Notes: generated from the letters alone by a model not told the origin. Shown: positions 44,368 to 52,235, counted from the first letter of the stretch. The stretch: 64,000 nt of DNA from Saprospiraceae bacterium (GCA_030729925.1 JANQWK010000033.1:1-64000), one strand, 5' to 3'. Program-made: numbers and translations.

Positions 44368-45183
44368 ATGAATGGCCTGAAAACCACCCTTTTTCTTCTA
44401 CTCGGTACCCTGATGCAGGCTTGTTCTCAGGAAGAACCTCAGCCAACCGAGACCGTACCTGTTTTGCCGACCAGGCTCGAAGACGCTGCCAATTCCGTGG
44501 ATTCTGCAGCAGTTATTATTCGTTCCTGCATGGAGCGACACGGCGGAGCCCGGTACCAGGATCTGGAGATCCGGTTTTCTTTCCGCAAGCAGGCTTATCA
44601 GGCGATGCGCAAAAATGGACTGTTTACTTACAGTCGTACTTTCACCGACGATGCCGGCAACGCGATCCGGGATGTACTCTCCAACGATCTGTTTTTTAGG
44701 GAGTTGAATGGCGAAAAGGCAGTGCTGAGCCAAAAAGACAGTCTGGACTTTGCCAGCAGCGTCAATTCTGTGGTCTATTTCGTGCTGCAGCCGGCTTTTC
44801 TGGCAGACCCTGCGGTGCACGCCGAATTGATTGGAACTACTACGATCAAGGGGAGTCCGTACTACAAAATCCGGGTGACATTTAGCGAGGAAGGCGGGGG
44901 CAAGGACCACGAGGACGAGTTTGTGTATTGGATCCACCAGGAAAACAGTACGATGGACTACCTGGCCTACAATTACCTGACCAGTGGAGGCGGAGCGCGA
45001 TTCCGCGAAGGGATTGCGTTCAGAGAGCTGGAGGGGCTGCGATTTGCGGATTACGTCAACTACAAACCCGTACCGGATACTCGTGAGGTAGCGACCTTCG
45101 ACGCGTTGTTTGAGTCAGGCCAGATGCTGGAGGTATCGCGCATTATCAATGAGGACATACAAGTAATACTTCCACAGGAATGA
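44368..45183 (+). CDS. DUF6503-like lipoprotein
   Basis: A 271-residue predicted lipoprotein with leader TLFLLLGTLMQACSQ and lipobox-like MQAC, followed by a Pro/Glu-rich linker. The mature domain reads MERHGGARYQDLEIRFSFRK with later SNDLFFRELNGEKAVLSQKD and GSPYYKIRVTFSEEGGG, a beta-rich fold with Tyr and Asp patterns like DUF6503 proteins of Bacteroidota (function unknown; LolA/outer-membrane-lipoprotein-carrier-like fold is a guess). It overlaps the next gene by 4 bp (ATGA), so it is translationally coupled to a glycosyltransferase. Confidence 0.65.
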   Translation: MNGLKTTLFLLLGTLMQACSQEEPQPTETVPVLPTRLEDAANSVDSAAVIIRSCMERHGGARYQDLEIRFSFRKQAYQAMRKNGLFTYSRTFTDDAGNAIRDVLSNDLFFRELNGEKAVLSQKDSLDFASSVNSVVYFVLQPAFLADPAVHAELIGTTTIKGSPYYKIRVTFSEEGGGKDHEDEFVYWIHQENSTMDYLAYNYLTSGGGARFREGIAFRELEGLRFADYVNYKPVPDTREVATFDALFESGQMLEVSRIINEDIQVILPQE

Positions 45184-46205
45184 CAGGCACATCGGCTCCG
45201 CTCAAAGTCTTGGTGATTCGCTTTTCTTCCATCGGCGATATTGTCCTGTGCAGTCCGGTCATCCGGGCTTTGAAACAGCAGTTACAGGCAGAAGTGCATG
45301 TACTGACCAAGCGCAGCTATCAGGGTATTCTGGAGGCCAACCCCTACGTGGATCGGGTGTTCGGCATTGAAAAAGAGGTCACTGAGTACTTGCCCCTGCT
45401 GCGCGGGGAAAAATACGACCGGGTCATAGACTTGCACCACAACCTCCGCTCCTGGCGGGTAAGGCTGAGCCTGGGGGTAAAAAGTCATGCTTTCGACAAA
45501 ATTAACCTGCAAAAGTGGTTGATGGTGCGCTTCAAGCTCAATTTCCTGCCCCGGCGGCACATCGTAGATCGCTACCTGGATGCAGCGGGAGGATTGGGAT
45601 TGCACAATGATGGAGCCGGGCTGGATTATTTTATTCCCTCAGAGGCTGACATCAGTAGGGAAGCGCTGGCCGCAAAGGCAGGTTTTTCTTTGGACAGCTC
45701 CTTTGTCGCGCTGGTGATCGGGGCAGCTCATGCAACCAAACGCTTGTCGGAGGATCGCCTGATTGATCTTTGTAACCTGATCCGGCAGCCTGTGATTTTG
45801 CTGGGCGGACCGGAAGATCGCCAACGCGGGGACATCATTGCCAGTATTGCGGGAGGGAAAGTATGGAATGGCTGCGGACAATTTTCGCTGCACCAGTCGG
45901 CTGCTGTCGTCCGCCAGGCTGCCGTGGTCGTTACGCACGACACCGGCCTGATGCACATAGCCGCTGCCTTGGGCAGACCCATCATTGCGATCTGGGGCAA
46001 TACGATACCTGAATTTGGCATGTATCCTTATGATCCGGCGGGGGTAGCCAGGCACCGAAACTTTGAAGTACCCGGGCTGCGCTGCAGGCCCTGCAGTAAA
46101 ATTGGTTATGGGCACTGTCCGAATGGCCATTTTCGCTGTATGCGGGAGCAGCCGCTCGACGAGATAGCCGCCGCAGTAGTGGAGGTATTTGGCGAAAAAA
46201 ATTAA
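45180..46205 (+). CDS. Glycosyltransferase family 9 (heptosyltransferase-like)
   Basis: A 341-residue GT-B enzyme, cytoplasmic face of the inner membrane. The start LKVLVIRFSSIGDIVLCSPV is the family N-terminus; the C-terminal half has VALVIGAAHATKRL, VILLGGPEDRQRG and VVTHDTGLMHIAAALGRPII (the D-T-G-x-x-H motif) and a Cys-rich stretch CRPCSKIGYGHCPNG near the end. Family members add heptose to lipopolysaccharide inner core. Bacteroidota usually lack classic heptose core, so the sugar is uncertain. It overlaps the DUF6503-like gene by 4 bp. Confidence 0.87.
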   Translation: MTGTSAPLKVLVIRFSSIGDIVLCSPVIRALKQQLQAEVHVLTKRSYQGILEANPYVDRVFGIEKEVTEYLPLLRGEKYDRVIDLHHNLRSWRVRLSLGVKSHAFDKINLQKWLMVRFKLNFLPRRHIVDRYLDAAGGLGLHNDGAGLDYFIPSEADISREALAAKAGFSLDSSFVALVIGAAHATKRLSEDRLIDLCNLIRQPVILLGGPEDRQRGDIIASIAGGKVWNGCGQFSLHQSAAVVRQAAVVVTHDTGLMHIAAALGRPIIAIWGNTIPEFGMYPYDPAGVARHRNFEVPGLRCRPCSKIGYGHCPNGHFRCMREQPLDEIAAAVVEVFGEKN

Positions 46206-46288
46206 CAAACACTTAAGCTGGAATAGACTTTAAGTACACCTGAAAGTTGTTTTTTGCGGATCAAATTTTGGGTGTATATCCTATTGAT

Positions 46289-47440
46289 ATGAAACATTAC
46301 GATCTGCTGATTATTGGCGGTGGGGTGCTGGGCGTCTTTCACGCTTACCATGCGCTGAACCGGGGTCTGAAAACGGCTTTGTTTGAGCGTAACCCCCAGC
46401 CGGAGGGCGCTACGGTGCGCAACTTTGGCCAGGTAGTCCCCTCGGGAATGAATGTGAAGTGGCAGGAAACAGGCAGAAAGAGTCTGGATATTTACAAAGC
46501 CCTTCAGGCAAAACACGACATTGGTGTCCGCTCGTTCGGGAGCATTTACATCGCTTCTGACGAGGAGGAACTCACCCTTGCCGAGGAGCTTCATGCCATC
46601 AATAAAGCGCAGGATTACCCTTCTGAACTGTTGACTCCAGCGGCCTGTATGGCCAAATATCCCAATCTGCGGTCTGATTATTGCAAGGGAGGGCTGTTTT
46701 TTCCGGAGGAAATTTCCGTAAACCCCCGTGTGATGATCCATCGGGTACTGGCGCATTTGTTGGCCGACCCCAATTTTGATTATTTTCCGGGCACCCTGAT
46801 CCGCGCTTTAGAGGAAGTTGGTCCCGCTTGTCTGGCTACCGACAACAGCGGTCGGCAATACCGGGGCGAGCAGACTTTTGTATGTTCGGGAGTGGAATTT
46901 GAATGGCTGTATCCCGAACTTTTCCGGGAAAGCGACCTGGAGACCGTCAAATTGCAGATGCTCAACCTCAAGCCGCAGCGCGCGGTGCAGCTGCCTGGCA
47001 ATATCCTGACCGGTTTGTCCATCCGGCGCTACGAGAGCTTTAGCGAGTGTCCTTCCTGGTCTGCGATCAAGGCAAGAGAGGCCACGGATAGCTTTTGGAA
47101 ACAATGGGGCATCCATATTCTGTTCAAGCAGGAAGCAGACGGAAGCATCATTCTGGGCGATTCGCACGAATACGCTTCCGTAGGGGAGGGGGCACGCAGT
47201 GATTTTTACGTGCGCGAGGAGATCAGCCGCTACTTCATCGAAGCCGGGCAGGCCATTTTCCAACTCGAGCACTGGAACATTGACCAGCAATGGCTGGGTT
47301 ATTACAGCCAAAGTAAGACCAAGGATATTTTCAGACATACCCTGGGCGGAAAAATTCACCTTGTAACGGGCATAGGCGGCAAGGGCATGACGGCCAGCCC
47401 CGGCTATGCAGCAGACAATTTATCTGAACTATTTGACTAA
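46289..47440 (+). CDS. FAD-dependent oxidoreductase, TIGR03364/HpnW-like
   Basis: A 383-residue enzyme with the glycine-oxidase/DAO fold: N-terminal FAD-binding DLLIIGGGVLGVFHAYHAL, acidic strand end (ALFERNPQPEGATVRNFG), and a C-terminal HLVTGIGGKGMTASPG loop that closes over FAD. The ATRNFG-like ATVRNFGQVVPSG motif matches the TIGR03364 group that is typically encoded beside phosphonatase-like hydrolases. The HAD gene 38 bp downstream (47478) fits that pair. Predicted role: oxidative deamination of an aminophosphonate related to 2-aminoethylphosphonate. The ATG at 46289 is used because it begins the Rossmann motif. Confidence 0.78.
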   Translation: MKHYDLLIIGGGVLGVFHAYHALNRGLKTALFERNPQPEGATVRNFGQVVPSGMNVKWQETGRKSLDIYKALQAKHDIGVRSFGSIYIASDEEELTLAEELHAINKAQDYPSELLTPAACMAKYPNLRSDYCKGGLFFPEEISVNPRVMIHRVLAHLLADPNFDYFPGTLIRALEEVGPACLATDNSGRQYRGEQTFVCSGVEFEWLYPELFRESDLETVKLQMLNLKPQRAVQLPGNILTGLSIRRYESFSECPSWSAIKAREATDSFWKQWGIHILFKQEADGSIILGDSHEYASVGEGARSDFYVREEISRYFIEAGQAIFQLEHWNIDQQWLGYYSQSKTKDIFRHTLGGKIHLVTGIGGKGMTASPGYAADNLSELFD

Positions 47441-47477
47441 CGCGATCAGCGGCGGATGCTGCGCAAAAAAAAGAGCG

Positions 47478-48149
47478 ATGCTGGAGATGTTTGTTTTTGA
47501 TATGGCAGGAACGGTAGTGGACGAAAATAATGTCGTGTACAAAACCCTGCACCGGGCAGTAGCCGAGGCTGGTCATGAGGTCAGCTGGGAAACCGTACTC
47601 CTGCTGGGAGCAGGAAAAGAAAAACTCCAGGCCCTTCAGGCCATTCTGGAGGGAAGAGCATCCGACCAGACTGCCATCCGGCGCATCTTCGAGCGCTTCC
47701 AGATCCTGTTAAAAGCCGCTTATGCCGACCTGGAAGTACGGCCGCAGCCCGGCTCGGAGGCCATTTTTGAATGGCTTCGGAACAAAGGCATCCGGGTAGT
47801 CCTCAACACCGGCTACAACCGCATGACGGCGGAGGGCTTGCTGGAAAAACTCGGCTGGGAAACCGGCCGGGACATAGACCTTTTGGTGACGGCGGATCAG
47901 GTTACCGCTGCCCGACCTGCACCAGACATGATCACCCACGCCATGGCCCATTTCGGTGTGACCGACCCCGCTCGGGTTGCCAAAATAGGAGACTCCATCA
48001 TAGACATCGAAGAAGGCCGCAATGCAGGATGTGGTCTGGTACTGGGGATCACCACCGGCGCCCATACCCGGGCGCAACTGTCCAGCGCCCAGCCGGACGG
48101 AATACTCGACCACCTGGACGAGATCAGGGCACAGGTGGAAGCGTTGTAA
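47478..48149 (+). CDS. Phosphonatase-like HAD hydrolase, TIGR03351/PhnX-like
   Basis: A 223-residue HAD enzyme. Motif I is MFVFDMAGTVVDE (nucleophile Asp). The cap contains the segment LLGAGKEKLQAL, in which a Lys follows G-x-x as in the PhnX Schiff-base motif. Motif II is VVLNTGYNR, motif IV GDSIIDIEEGRNAGC. It lies directly downstream of the TIGR03364-like oxidoreductase, with which this family is known to co-occur. Predicted role: cleavage of a C-P bond in a phosphonoacetaldehyde-like product. ATG 47406 would overlap the previous gene; ATG 47478 starts close to the motif and is preferred. Confidence 0.78.
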   Translation: MLEMFVFDMAGTVVDENNVVYKTLHRAVAEAGHEVSWETVLLLGAGKEKLQALQAILEGRASDQTAIRRIFERFQILLKAAYADLEVRPQPGSEAIFEWLRNKGIRVVLNTGYNRMTAEGLLEKLGWETGRDIDLLVTADQVTAARPAPDMITHAMAHFGVTDPARVAKIGDSIIDIEEGRNAGCGLVLGITTGAHTRAQLSSAQPDGILDHLDEIRAQVEAL

Positions 48150-48209
48150 GGGTCAGGGGTTTGGTGAAAATCGTGTGTTAATACAAAGATTATCAAAGTT
48201 TTAAAGCAC

Positions 48210-48282
48210 AGGTGCAAGGCACCTTAAGGTGACTTGCACCTAGATTACCCTTATTAATACCTCGAGGCTCAAAAAGGTAACC
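48210..48282 (-). repeat. REP-like palindromic element, copy 3 (reverse orientation)
   Basis: On the minus strand, GGTTACCTTTT, seven bases and a G-rich end CGAGGTATTAA (48282-48254), TAAGGGTAATC, then a 32-bp palindrome at 48210-48241 with one mismatched pair, centred on CACCTTAAGGTG. Intergenic, downstream of the phosphonatase-like gene. Shares all parts with the copies at 22812 and 38832. Confidence 0.8.
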
Positions 48283-48491
48283 CAGCTTTGTCGCATGTCT
48301 GGTAATTACCGGTCTGTCAACAGCAATGATTACCCTTTTCGGCTATTTCCCCCTTCTCGCACCTTGCCATTCCGATCAAAGGCAGGAACCGGACATTTTA
48401 CTTTATAGGCATGGGACAAATCATTCAGGCGCTGAATAGTGATCTATTTTGAAAATAAATGCTAAAACGATAAAAAAATCCTAAAAAAGAT

Positions 48492-48544
48492 GGTTACCTT
48501 TTTTAGGTTCAGGGTATTAACCATATATTTTTATCCTGAACCCT
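48492..48544 (+). promoter_or_regulatory. 29-nt head motif and inverted repeat upstream of ECF sigma gene
   Basis: GGTTACCTTTT, seven bases, CAGGGTATTAA at 48492-48520, identical in both blocks to 2051-2079. An additional inverted repeat, GGTTCAGG (48506-48513) and CCTGAACC (48535-48542), reaches to 3 bp before the ATG. This may be an auto-regulated sigma promoter or a leader hairpin. Confidence 0.5.
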
Positions 48545-49150
48545 ATGAAAAAATCGCATGACCGAGCCATATTGGAAGACCTTAGGTCTCCTGCGCGACA
48601 AAATAATGACAGGGCTTTTGCAGAGATATATGCTTGTCATTACGCCAGCGTACAAAAATTTATTACCAAGCAGGGTGGAACGGATGAAGATGCCCAGGAT
48701 GTTTTCCAGGAAATATTAATTATTTTATATGAAAAAATACGACAGGCGGATTTTAAGTTGGATTGTAAACTTTCCACTTACATGCTTGCTATTTGTAAAA
48801 ATATATGGCACAAGAAATTGAAGAGATTGCGTTTGCAGCAGAATATCATTCAGGAAAACCACAAACAGAGCCTGCTTGTTGAAGAAGAGGCACCGGCCGA
48901 TTATGCAATAATTTCGGATGAAAAACGGTTGATGGAGTTATTGTCTCATCTTTCACCAGACTGCAGGGAGATCCTGCGTTTGTATTATTTCGACCGCCTG
49001 AGTATGCGCCAGATTGCAGAGGTGATGGGCTACAACAGCGAGCAGGTGGCGAAGAATAAAAAATCCAGATGTATGCAGGTACTCAGACGACTAGTTGATA
49101 AAGACCCCAATAAAACCAGTTTTTTCCCAAAGGAAGACTATGAGGTATAG
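48545..49150 (+). CDS. ECF-type RNA polymerase sigma factor
   Basis: A 201-residue sigma-70 family factor. Region 2 shows NNDRAFAEIYACHYASVQKF, DAQDVFQEILIILYEKI and KLSTYMLAICKNIWHKKLKR; region 4 has LSPDCREILRLYYFDRLSMR with QIAEVMGYNSEQVAKNKKSR. The last 11 bp overlap the anti-sigma-like gene, so they are co-translated. The promoter region contains the 29-nt motif seen at 2051 and an inverted repeat, which suggests auto-regulation, possibly by this sigma factor (inference). Confidence 0.87.
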   Translation: MKKSHDRAILEDLRSPARQNNDRAFAEIYACHYASVQKFITKQGGTDEDAQDVFQEILIILYEKIRQADFKLDCKLSTYMLAICKNIWHKKLKRLRLQQNIIQENHKQSLLVEEEAPADYAIISDEKRLMELLSHLSPDCREILRLYYFDRLSMRQIAEVMGYNSEQVAKNKKSRCMQVLRRLVDKDPNKTSFFPKEDYEV

Positions 49151-49883
49151 TGCTCAGGCATTTGACGATTATTTGCTTCAAAAAATGATACCGTCCGAAA
49201 AGCGTGCTTTCGAAGAGGATTTGGCAGCGGATAGCGAGCTGCGCGAAGCTTTTGAAGCGTACAGCAATTTGGTAGGGGCTGTCCGGGAGGACGGCAGACA
49301 GGAACTTCGGTACAGGCTTACCCGTATGCGCCTGGACTGGGACAAGCGCCTTAAGCGGCGATCTTGGATCAGGCGCGGAGCAGCTGTGCTGATCGGCTTG
49401 CTGGCAGTGAGTTTGTTCCTGTATCTGAGTTACACCAGCAAACGCAGTCCGCCTGAACTTTTTGAAGCCTTTTATGAACCTGCTGAGCTGCCCGACAGCA
49501 TAGCAGGAGCGGCACCTTTCGATCCGGTATGGAAGGATTTTGTAGAGGCGTATCAGCAGGGACTTTTTGCAGAAGCACTCCAGGTGCTTCCTGTAACTAT
49601 ATTGCTGGAGGCGACCGAGGACCCAAAGGTCTGGATGGCCTATGGTTGCGCCCTGATCGGAGTGGGTGATTTTTCCCGGGCAGCACGGCATTTTGGTTCG
49701 CCAACGGTCGCTCACAATACTTTTACAGCAGATGAGGCCAAATGGTACCAAGCGTTGTGCCTGTTGCAACTCGGACAGTTTGAGGCTTGCGCCAACTTAC
49801 TGCAAGTCCTGGCAGCAGATCCCGATGCGGATTTCCATGCCCAGGCCGGTCGGCTGCTGAAACAGGTGCAGCGTCTCCGCTAA
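49140..49883 (+). CDS. Anti-sigma-factor-like membrane protein with TPR domain
   Basis: A 247-residue protein with three parts: a cytoplasmic N-terminus like anti-sigma domains (FDDYLLQKMIPSEKRAFEED, then SELREAFEAYSNLVGAVRED), a single membrane helix (RRGAAVLIGLLAVSLFLYLS) and a periplasmic C-terminal half with TPR-like helices (FVEAYQQGLFAEALQVLPVT, MAYGCALIGVGDFSRAARHF, WYQALCLLQLGQFEACANLL). No zinc-binding HCC motif is seen. The TPR region may sense an envelope partner. The ATG at 49140 overlaps the sigma gene; the one at 49095 would lie inside it. A terminator follows. Confidence 0.72.
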   Translation: MRYSAQAFDDYLLQKMIPSEKRAFEEDLAADSELREAFEAYSNLVGAVREDGRQELRYRLTRMRLDWDKRLKRRSWIRRGAAVLIGLLAVSLFLYLSYTSKRSPPELFEAFYEPAELPDSIAGAAPFDPVWKDFVEAYQQGLFAEALQVLPVTILLEATEDPKVWMAYGCALIGVGDFSRAARHFGSPTVAHNTFTADEAKWYQALCLLQLGQFEACANLLQVLAADPDADFHAQAGRLLKQVQRLR

Positions 49884-49919
49884 TATTTACGTCAAGACAG
49901 TCGCATTTTCTATTTTTCT

Positions 49920-49951
49920 GGAGGATCTGTATCCGCAGGTTCTCCGTTTTT
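49920..49951 (+). terminator. Terminator after the sigma/anti-sigma operon
   Basis: GGAGGATCTG (49920-49929) pairs with CAGGTTCTCC (49936-49945) over 10 positions, two of them G-T pairs, with a 6-nt loop and GTTTTT immediately after. Confidence 0.6.
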
Positions 49952-49974
49952 ATCCTATCTAACTGTTTTTTTAA

Positions 49975-50007
49975 AACAAATTGTTGTATATTTGAATAAA
50001 ATACAAC
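49975..50007 (+). promoter_or_regulatory. Promoter motif shared with the glucosaminidase gene
   Basis: 49975-49997 matches 30608-30630 (minus) at 22 of 23 positions, containing TTGTTGTATATTTGAAT with a -7 box TATATTTG (49987-49994). GTTGTAT (49983-49989) and ATACAAC (50001-50007) are also inverted arms. The start codon at 50012 follows closely, as at the other locus. Confidence 0.5.
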
Positions 50008-50011
50008 AGCC

Positions 50012-50398
50012 ATGATGAATCGCGCTTGGTGGGAGCGGATCCAGGCTCAGAGTCCGTTGGCTTTAGAGGACTGTCTGGATCAGTTTCGGATTCGGTATCC
50101 GGATCGCTGGCGGGAGGAAATCCGGGTACCTGCCCGGCTGCTGCATTTTTTTGCGGAGCAGTCCATTGCCATTCAGCTGCTTTGGTACCATGACAACCGG
50201 GGGCAGAAGCGGTATGGTTTTCGGATCAAGTCGGACATCCTGTCCATTACGGGTCGCTACCGCTGGTCGGAGGAAGAAACGGCTTATGCAGCAGCTCTTT
50301 CCTGGGGTTTTGCCTTGCATCAGAAGGGGATGGAATACCGGCAGCACAGTCGGCAGGTGCCGGTGCGGTTTCCCAAAAAAGAGCCTCGGCGGAGATAG
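50012..50398 (+). CDS. Hypothetical protein, 128 residues
   Basis: No family recognised. The protein has no signal peptide or membrane helix, and is rich in Trp, Arg, Tyr and Gln. It begins with a helical-looking segment (AWWERIQAQSPLALEDCLDQ), has a middle with aromatic residues (FFAEQSIAIQLLWYHDNRGQ, then RYGFRIKSDILSI) and ends with a very basic tail (VPVRFPKKEPRRR), which could bind nucleic acid or acidic partners. Coding is supported by its Bacteroidota-type promoter and by its sharing a regulatory motif with the glucosaminidase gene 19 kb away. No operon partner. Confidence 0.6.
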   Translation: MMNRAWWERIQAQSPLALEDCLDQFRIRYPDRWREEIRVPARLLHFFAEQSIAIQLLWYHDNRGQKRYGFRIKSDILSITGRYRWSEEETAYAAALSWGFALHQKGMEYRQHSRQVPVRFPKKEPRRR

Positions 50399-50423
50399 GT
50401 GCTGGGCTTACTGGTTATTTTAC

Positions 50424-50431
50424 TAATTTTG
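50424..50431 (+). promoter_or_regulatory. Candidate -7 box for the aldo/keto reductase operon
   Basis: TAATTTTG, a full TAnnTTTG match, 34 bp upstream of the ATG at 50466. No -33 TTTG at the expected distance. Confidence 0.4.
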
Positions 50432-50465
50432 TAGCCGATGATTGCAAACGAACAAACACACGATT

Positions 50466-51506
50466 ATGGAATATAGTTTTTTGGGAAACACCCAGGAAAA
50501 AGTGAGTAAAATTTGTCTGGGTACCATGACCTTTGGCGAGCAAAACACAGAAGCGGAGGGGCATGAGCAGTTGGATTATGCACTGGATCAGGGGATTAAC
50601 TTTATTGATACGGCGGAGATGTACTCGGTTCCGGGTCGCCCCCAAACCCAGGGCAGTACGGAGCGCATTATTGGTACATGGATCCAGTCGCGCCGCAACC
50701 GCGATCGGTTTTTGTTAGCGAGTAAGGTCACGGGCCCCTCGGCGGGGCTTAAGCATATCCGGAATCCGCTTCGTTTTACCAGGGAGCAAATCATGACGGC
50801 GATAGAGGGCAGTTTGACACGGCTGCAGACGGACTACATAGACCTTTACCAATTGCATTGGCCGGAGCGAAATACCAACTTTTTTGGAAAGTTGGGTTAC
50901 AAGCACGATCCGGCGGAGGAATGGGAAGACAACCTGCTCGAGGTATTGGAGGTGATGCAGGACCTGGTTACGGCGGGTAAGATTCGCTATTTTGGGGTAT
51001 CCAACGAAACGCCTTGGGGATTGATGCGCTTTTTGTATTTGGCAGAGCGATACGGTCTTCCAAGGGGGGTGAGTATTCAGAATCCTTATAACCTGTTGAA
51101 CCGGACTTTCGAGATTGGTTTGGCGGAGGTTGCTCTACGCGAGCAGGCCGGACTATTGGCGTATTCGCCCATGGCATTTGGTTTGCTTTCGGGCAAGTAC
51201 CACGAGGGTGTGGCTGCACCCACGTCTCGGATCAATCAGTTCAAGCAACTGGCGCGGTACAACAGTGCGTTGTCGCACGAAGCAACGGCGGCTTACTTGG
51301 AAATTGCGCAGCAGCATGGCATATCCCTGGCGAAGTTGTCTCTGGCGTTTGTCAACCAGCAGCCTTTTGTGAGCAGCAACATTATTGGGGCTACCACGAT
51401 GGAGCAGTTGCGGGAGAATATTGACAGCATTCAGGTGCATTTGTCGGACGAGATTTTGCAGGAAATTGAGGCGGTGCACCAGCGCATTCCCAATCCGGCG
51501 CCATAA
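50466..51506 (+). CDS. Aldo/keto reductase, Tas-like
   Basis: A 346-residue NADPH-dependent reductase of the aldo/keto reductase superfamily, TIM barrel. Catalytic residues are visible: Asp and Tyr in FIDTAEMYSV, Lys in FLLASKVTGP, His in DLYQLHWPERN. The cofactor-binding end, SNIIGATTMEQLRENIDSIQ, is typical. The long N-terminal region and the FGKLGY insert follow the Tas/YajO group. Natural substrate unknown. It starts an apparent operon: the unknown gene follows at 9 bp and GH3 at 18 bp after that. Confidence 0.88.
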   Translation: MEYSFLGNTQEKVSKICLGTMTFGEQNTEAEGHEQLDYALDQGINFIDTAEMYSVPGRPQTQGSTERIIGTWIQSRRNRDRFLLASKVTGPSAGLKHIRNPLRFTREQIMTAIEGSLTRLQTDYIDLYQLHWPERNTNFFGKLGYKHDPAEEWEDNLLEVLEVMQDLVTAGKIRYFGVSNETPWGLMRFLYLAERYGLPRGVSIQNPYNLLNRTFEIGLAEVALREQAGLLAYSPMAFGLLSGKYHEGVAAPTSRINQFKQLARYNSALSHEATAAYLEIAQQHGISLAKLSLAFVNQQPFVSSNIIGATTMEQLRENIDSIQVHLSDEILQEIEAVHQRIPNPAP

Positions 51507-51515
51507 TTTCAGGTT

Positions 51516-52217
51516 ATGCAACTCAAAAAACTGGAAGCTGCGCTGGTGAAGTTCCGGGAATTTTTGCCTACGAAAGCGGCGCAGGAGCGTTTGTACATCT
51601 GGGAATCGCAGTTGCTTTTTCAGCAAAACTGGGATCAGGATGCGGCTGATTTTTCGGCGATGTTTGATCGGAGTCTGGACAACAGCCAGACGCGGCGACT
51701 CTGGAAGCGGGAGCGATTCGAGCCCAAGCGCATGATGCTGCTTTTTCTGGGGGAGGAGTCGGATTTTGTCCGCTCGATGTTTATAGACCTGTTCAATCCC
51801 GATAAATCGGTAGAAAACCGGGTAGATCGCTTTGTGTTTTACTGCGATGAATTGCTTTCCCGCTACAAGCGGAAGTACCCGCTCTCGATAGAAAACAATC
51901 ACTATCATCAGGATTATGAGATGATAGCGCTGTACCTGGCGTTTCGGTATCCGGAGGCGTATGCCTGTTATGATGCGGAGGCTTTTCGGACGACGCTGGC
52001 GTTATTGTCGGCTCCCAATGTGCCGGTGGGGCATGATTTGCCGCGGCATTTCAAGGTTTGCAAAACGATTTTTACCTTTATGCTGAAGGACGAGGAATTG
52101 ATGGAGCGGCACCGTGCCAGGCTGGAGGAGGGTAAGCACTATATGGGCAACAGTTATTTGCTCAGCTATGATTTTATGTGTTTTTGCCGCGCCGCCGGCG
52201 AAAAATTGTTTGATTAA
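51516..52217 (+). CDS. Hypothetical protein in the GH3 operon
   Basis: No family recognised. A 233-residue, probably cytoplasmic, mostly alpha-helical protein with many aromatic and charged residues (AAQERLYIWESQLLFQQNWD, FIDLFNPDKSVENRVDRFVF, HQDYEMIALYLAFRYPEAYA, ending SYDFMCFCRAAGEKLFD). There is no membrane helix or signal peptide. It sits 9 bp after the aldo/keto reductase gene and 18 bp before the GH3 gene, so the three proteins probably act together; that context is the only clue to its role. Confidence 0.65.
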   Translation: MQLKKLEAALVKFREFLPTKAAQERLYIWESQLLFQQNWDQDAADFSAMFDRSLDNSQTRRLWKRERFEPKRMMLLFLGEESDFVRSMFIDLFNPDKSVENRVDRFVFYCDELLSRYKRKYPLSIENNHYHQDYEMIALYLAFRYPEAYACYDAEAFRTTLALLSAPNVPVGHDLPRHFKVCKTIFTFMLKDEELMERHRARLEEGKHYMGNSYLLSYDFMCFCRAAGEKLFD

Positions 52218-52235
52218 CTTTTATAAGCTGTAGGT

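Larger units (their letters stand above)
48150..48544. other. 395-bp gene-free region between phosphonatase-like and sigma genes
   Basis: No protein frame or RNA gene is supported. It contains the third palindromic repeat (48210-48282, minus), AT-rich DNA, and the solo head motif with adjacent inverted repeat (48492-48544) in front of the sigma gene. The middle (about 48300-48470) has no signal I can name. Confidence 0.6.
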
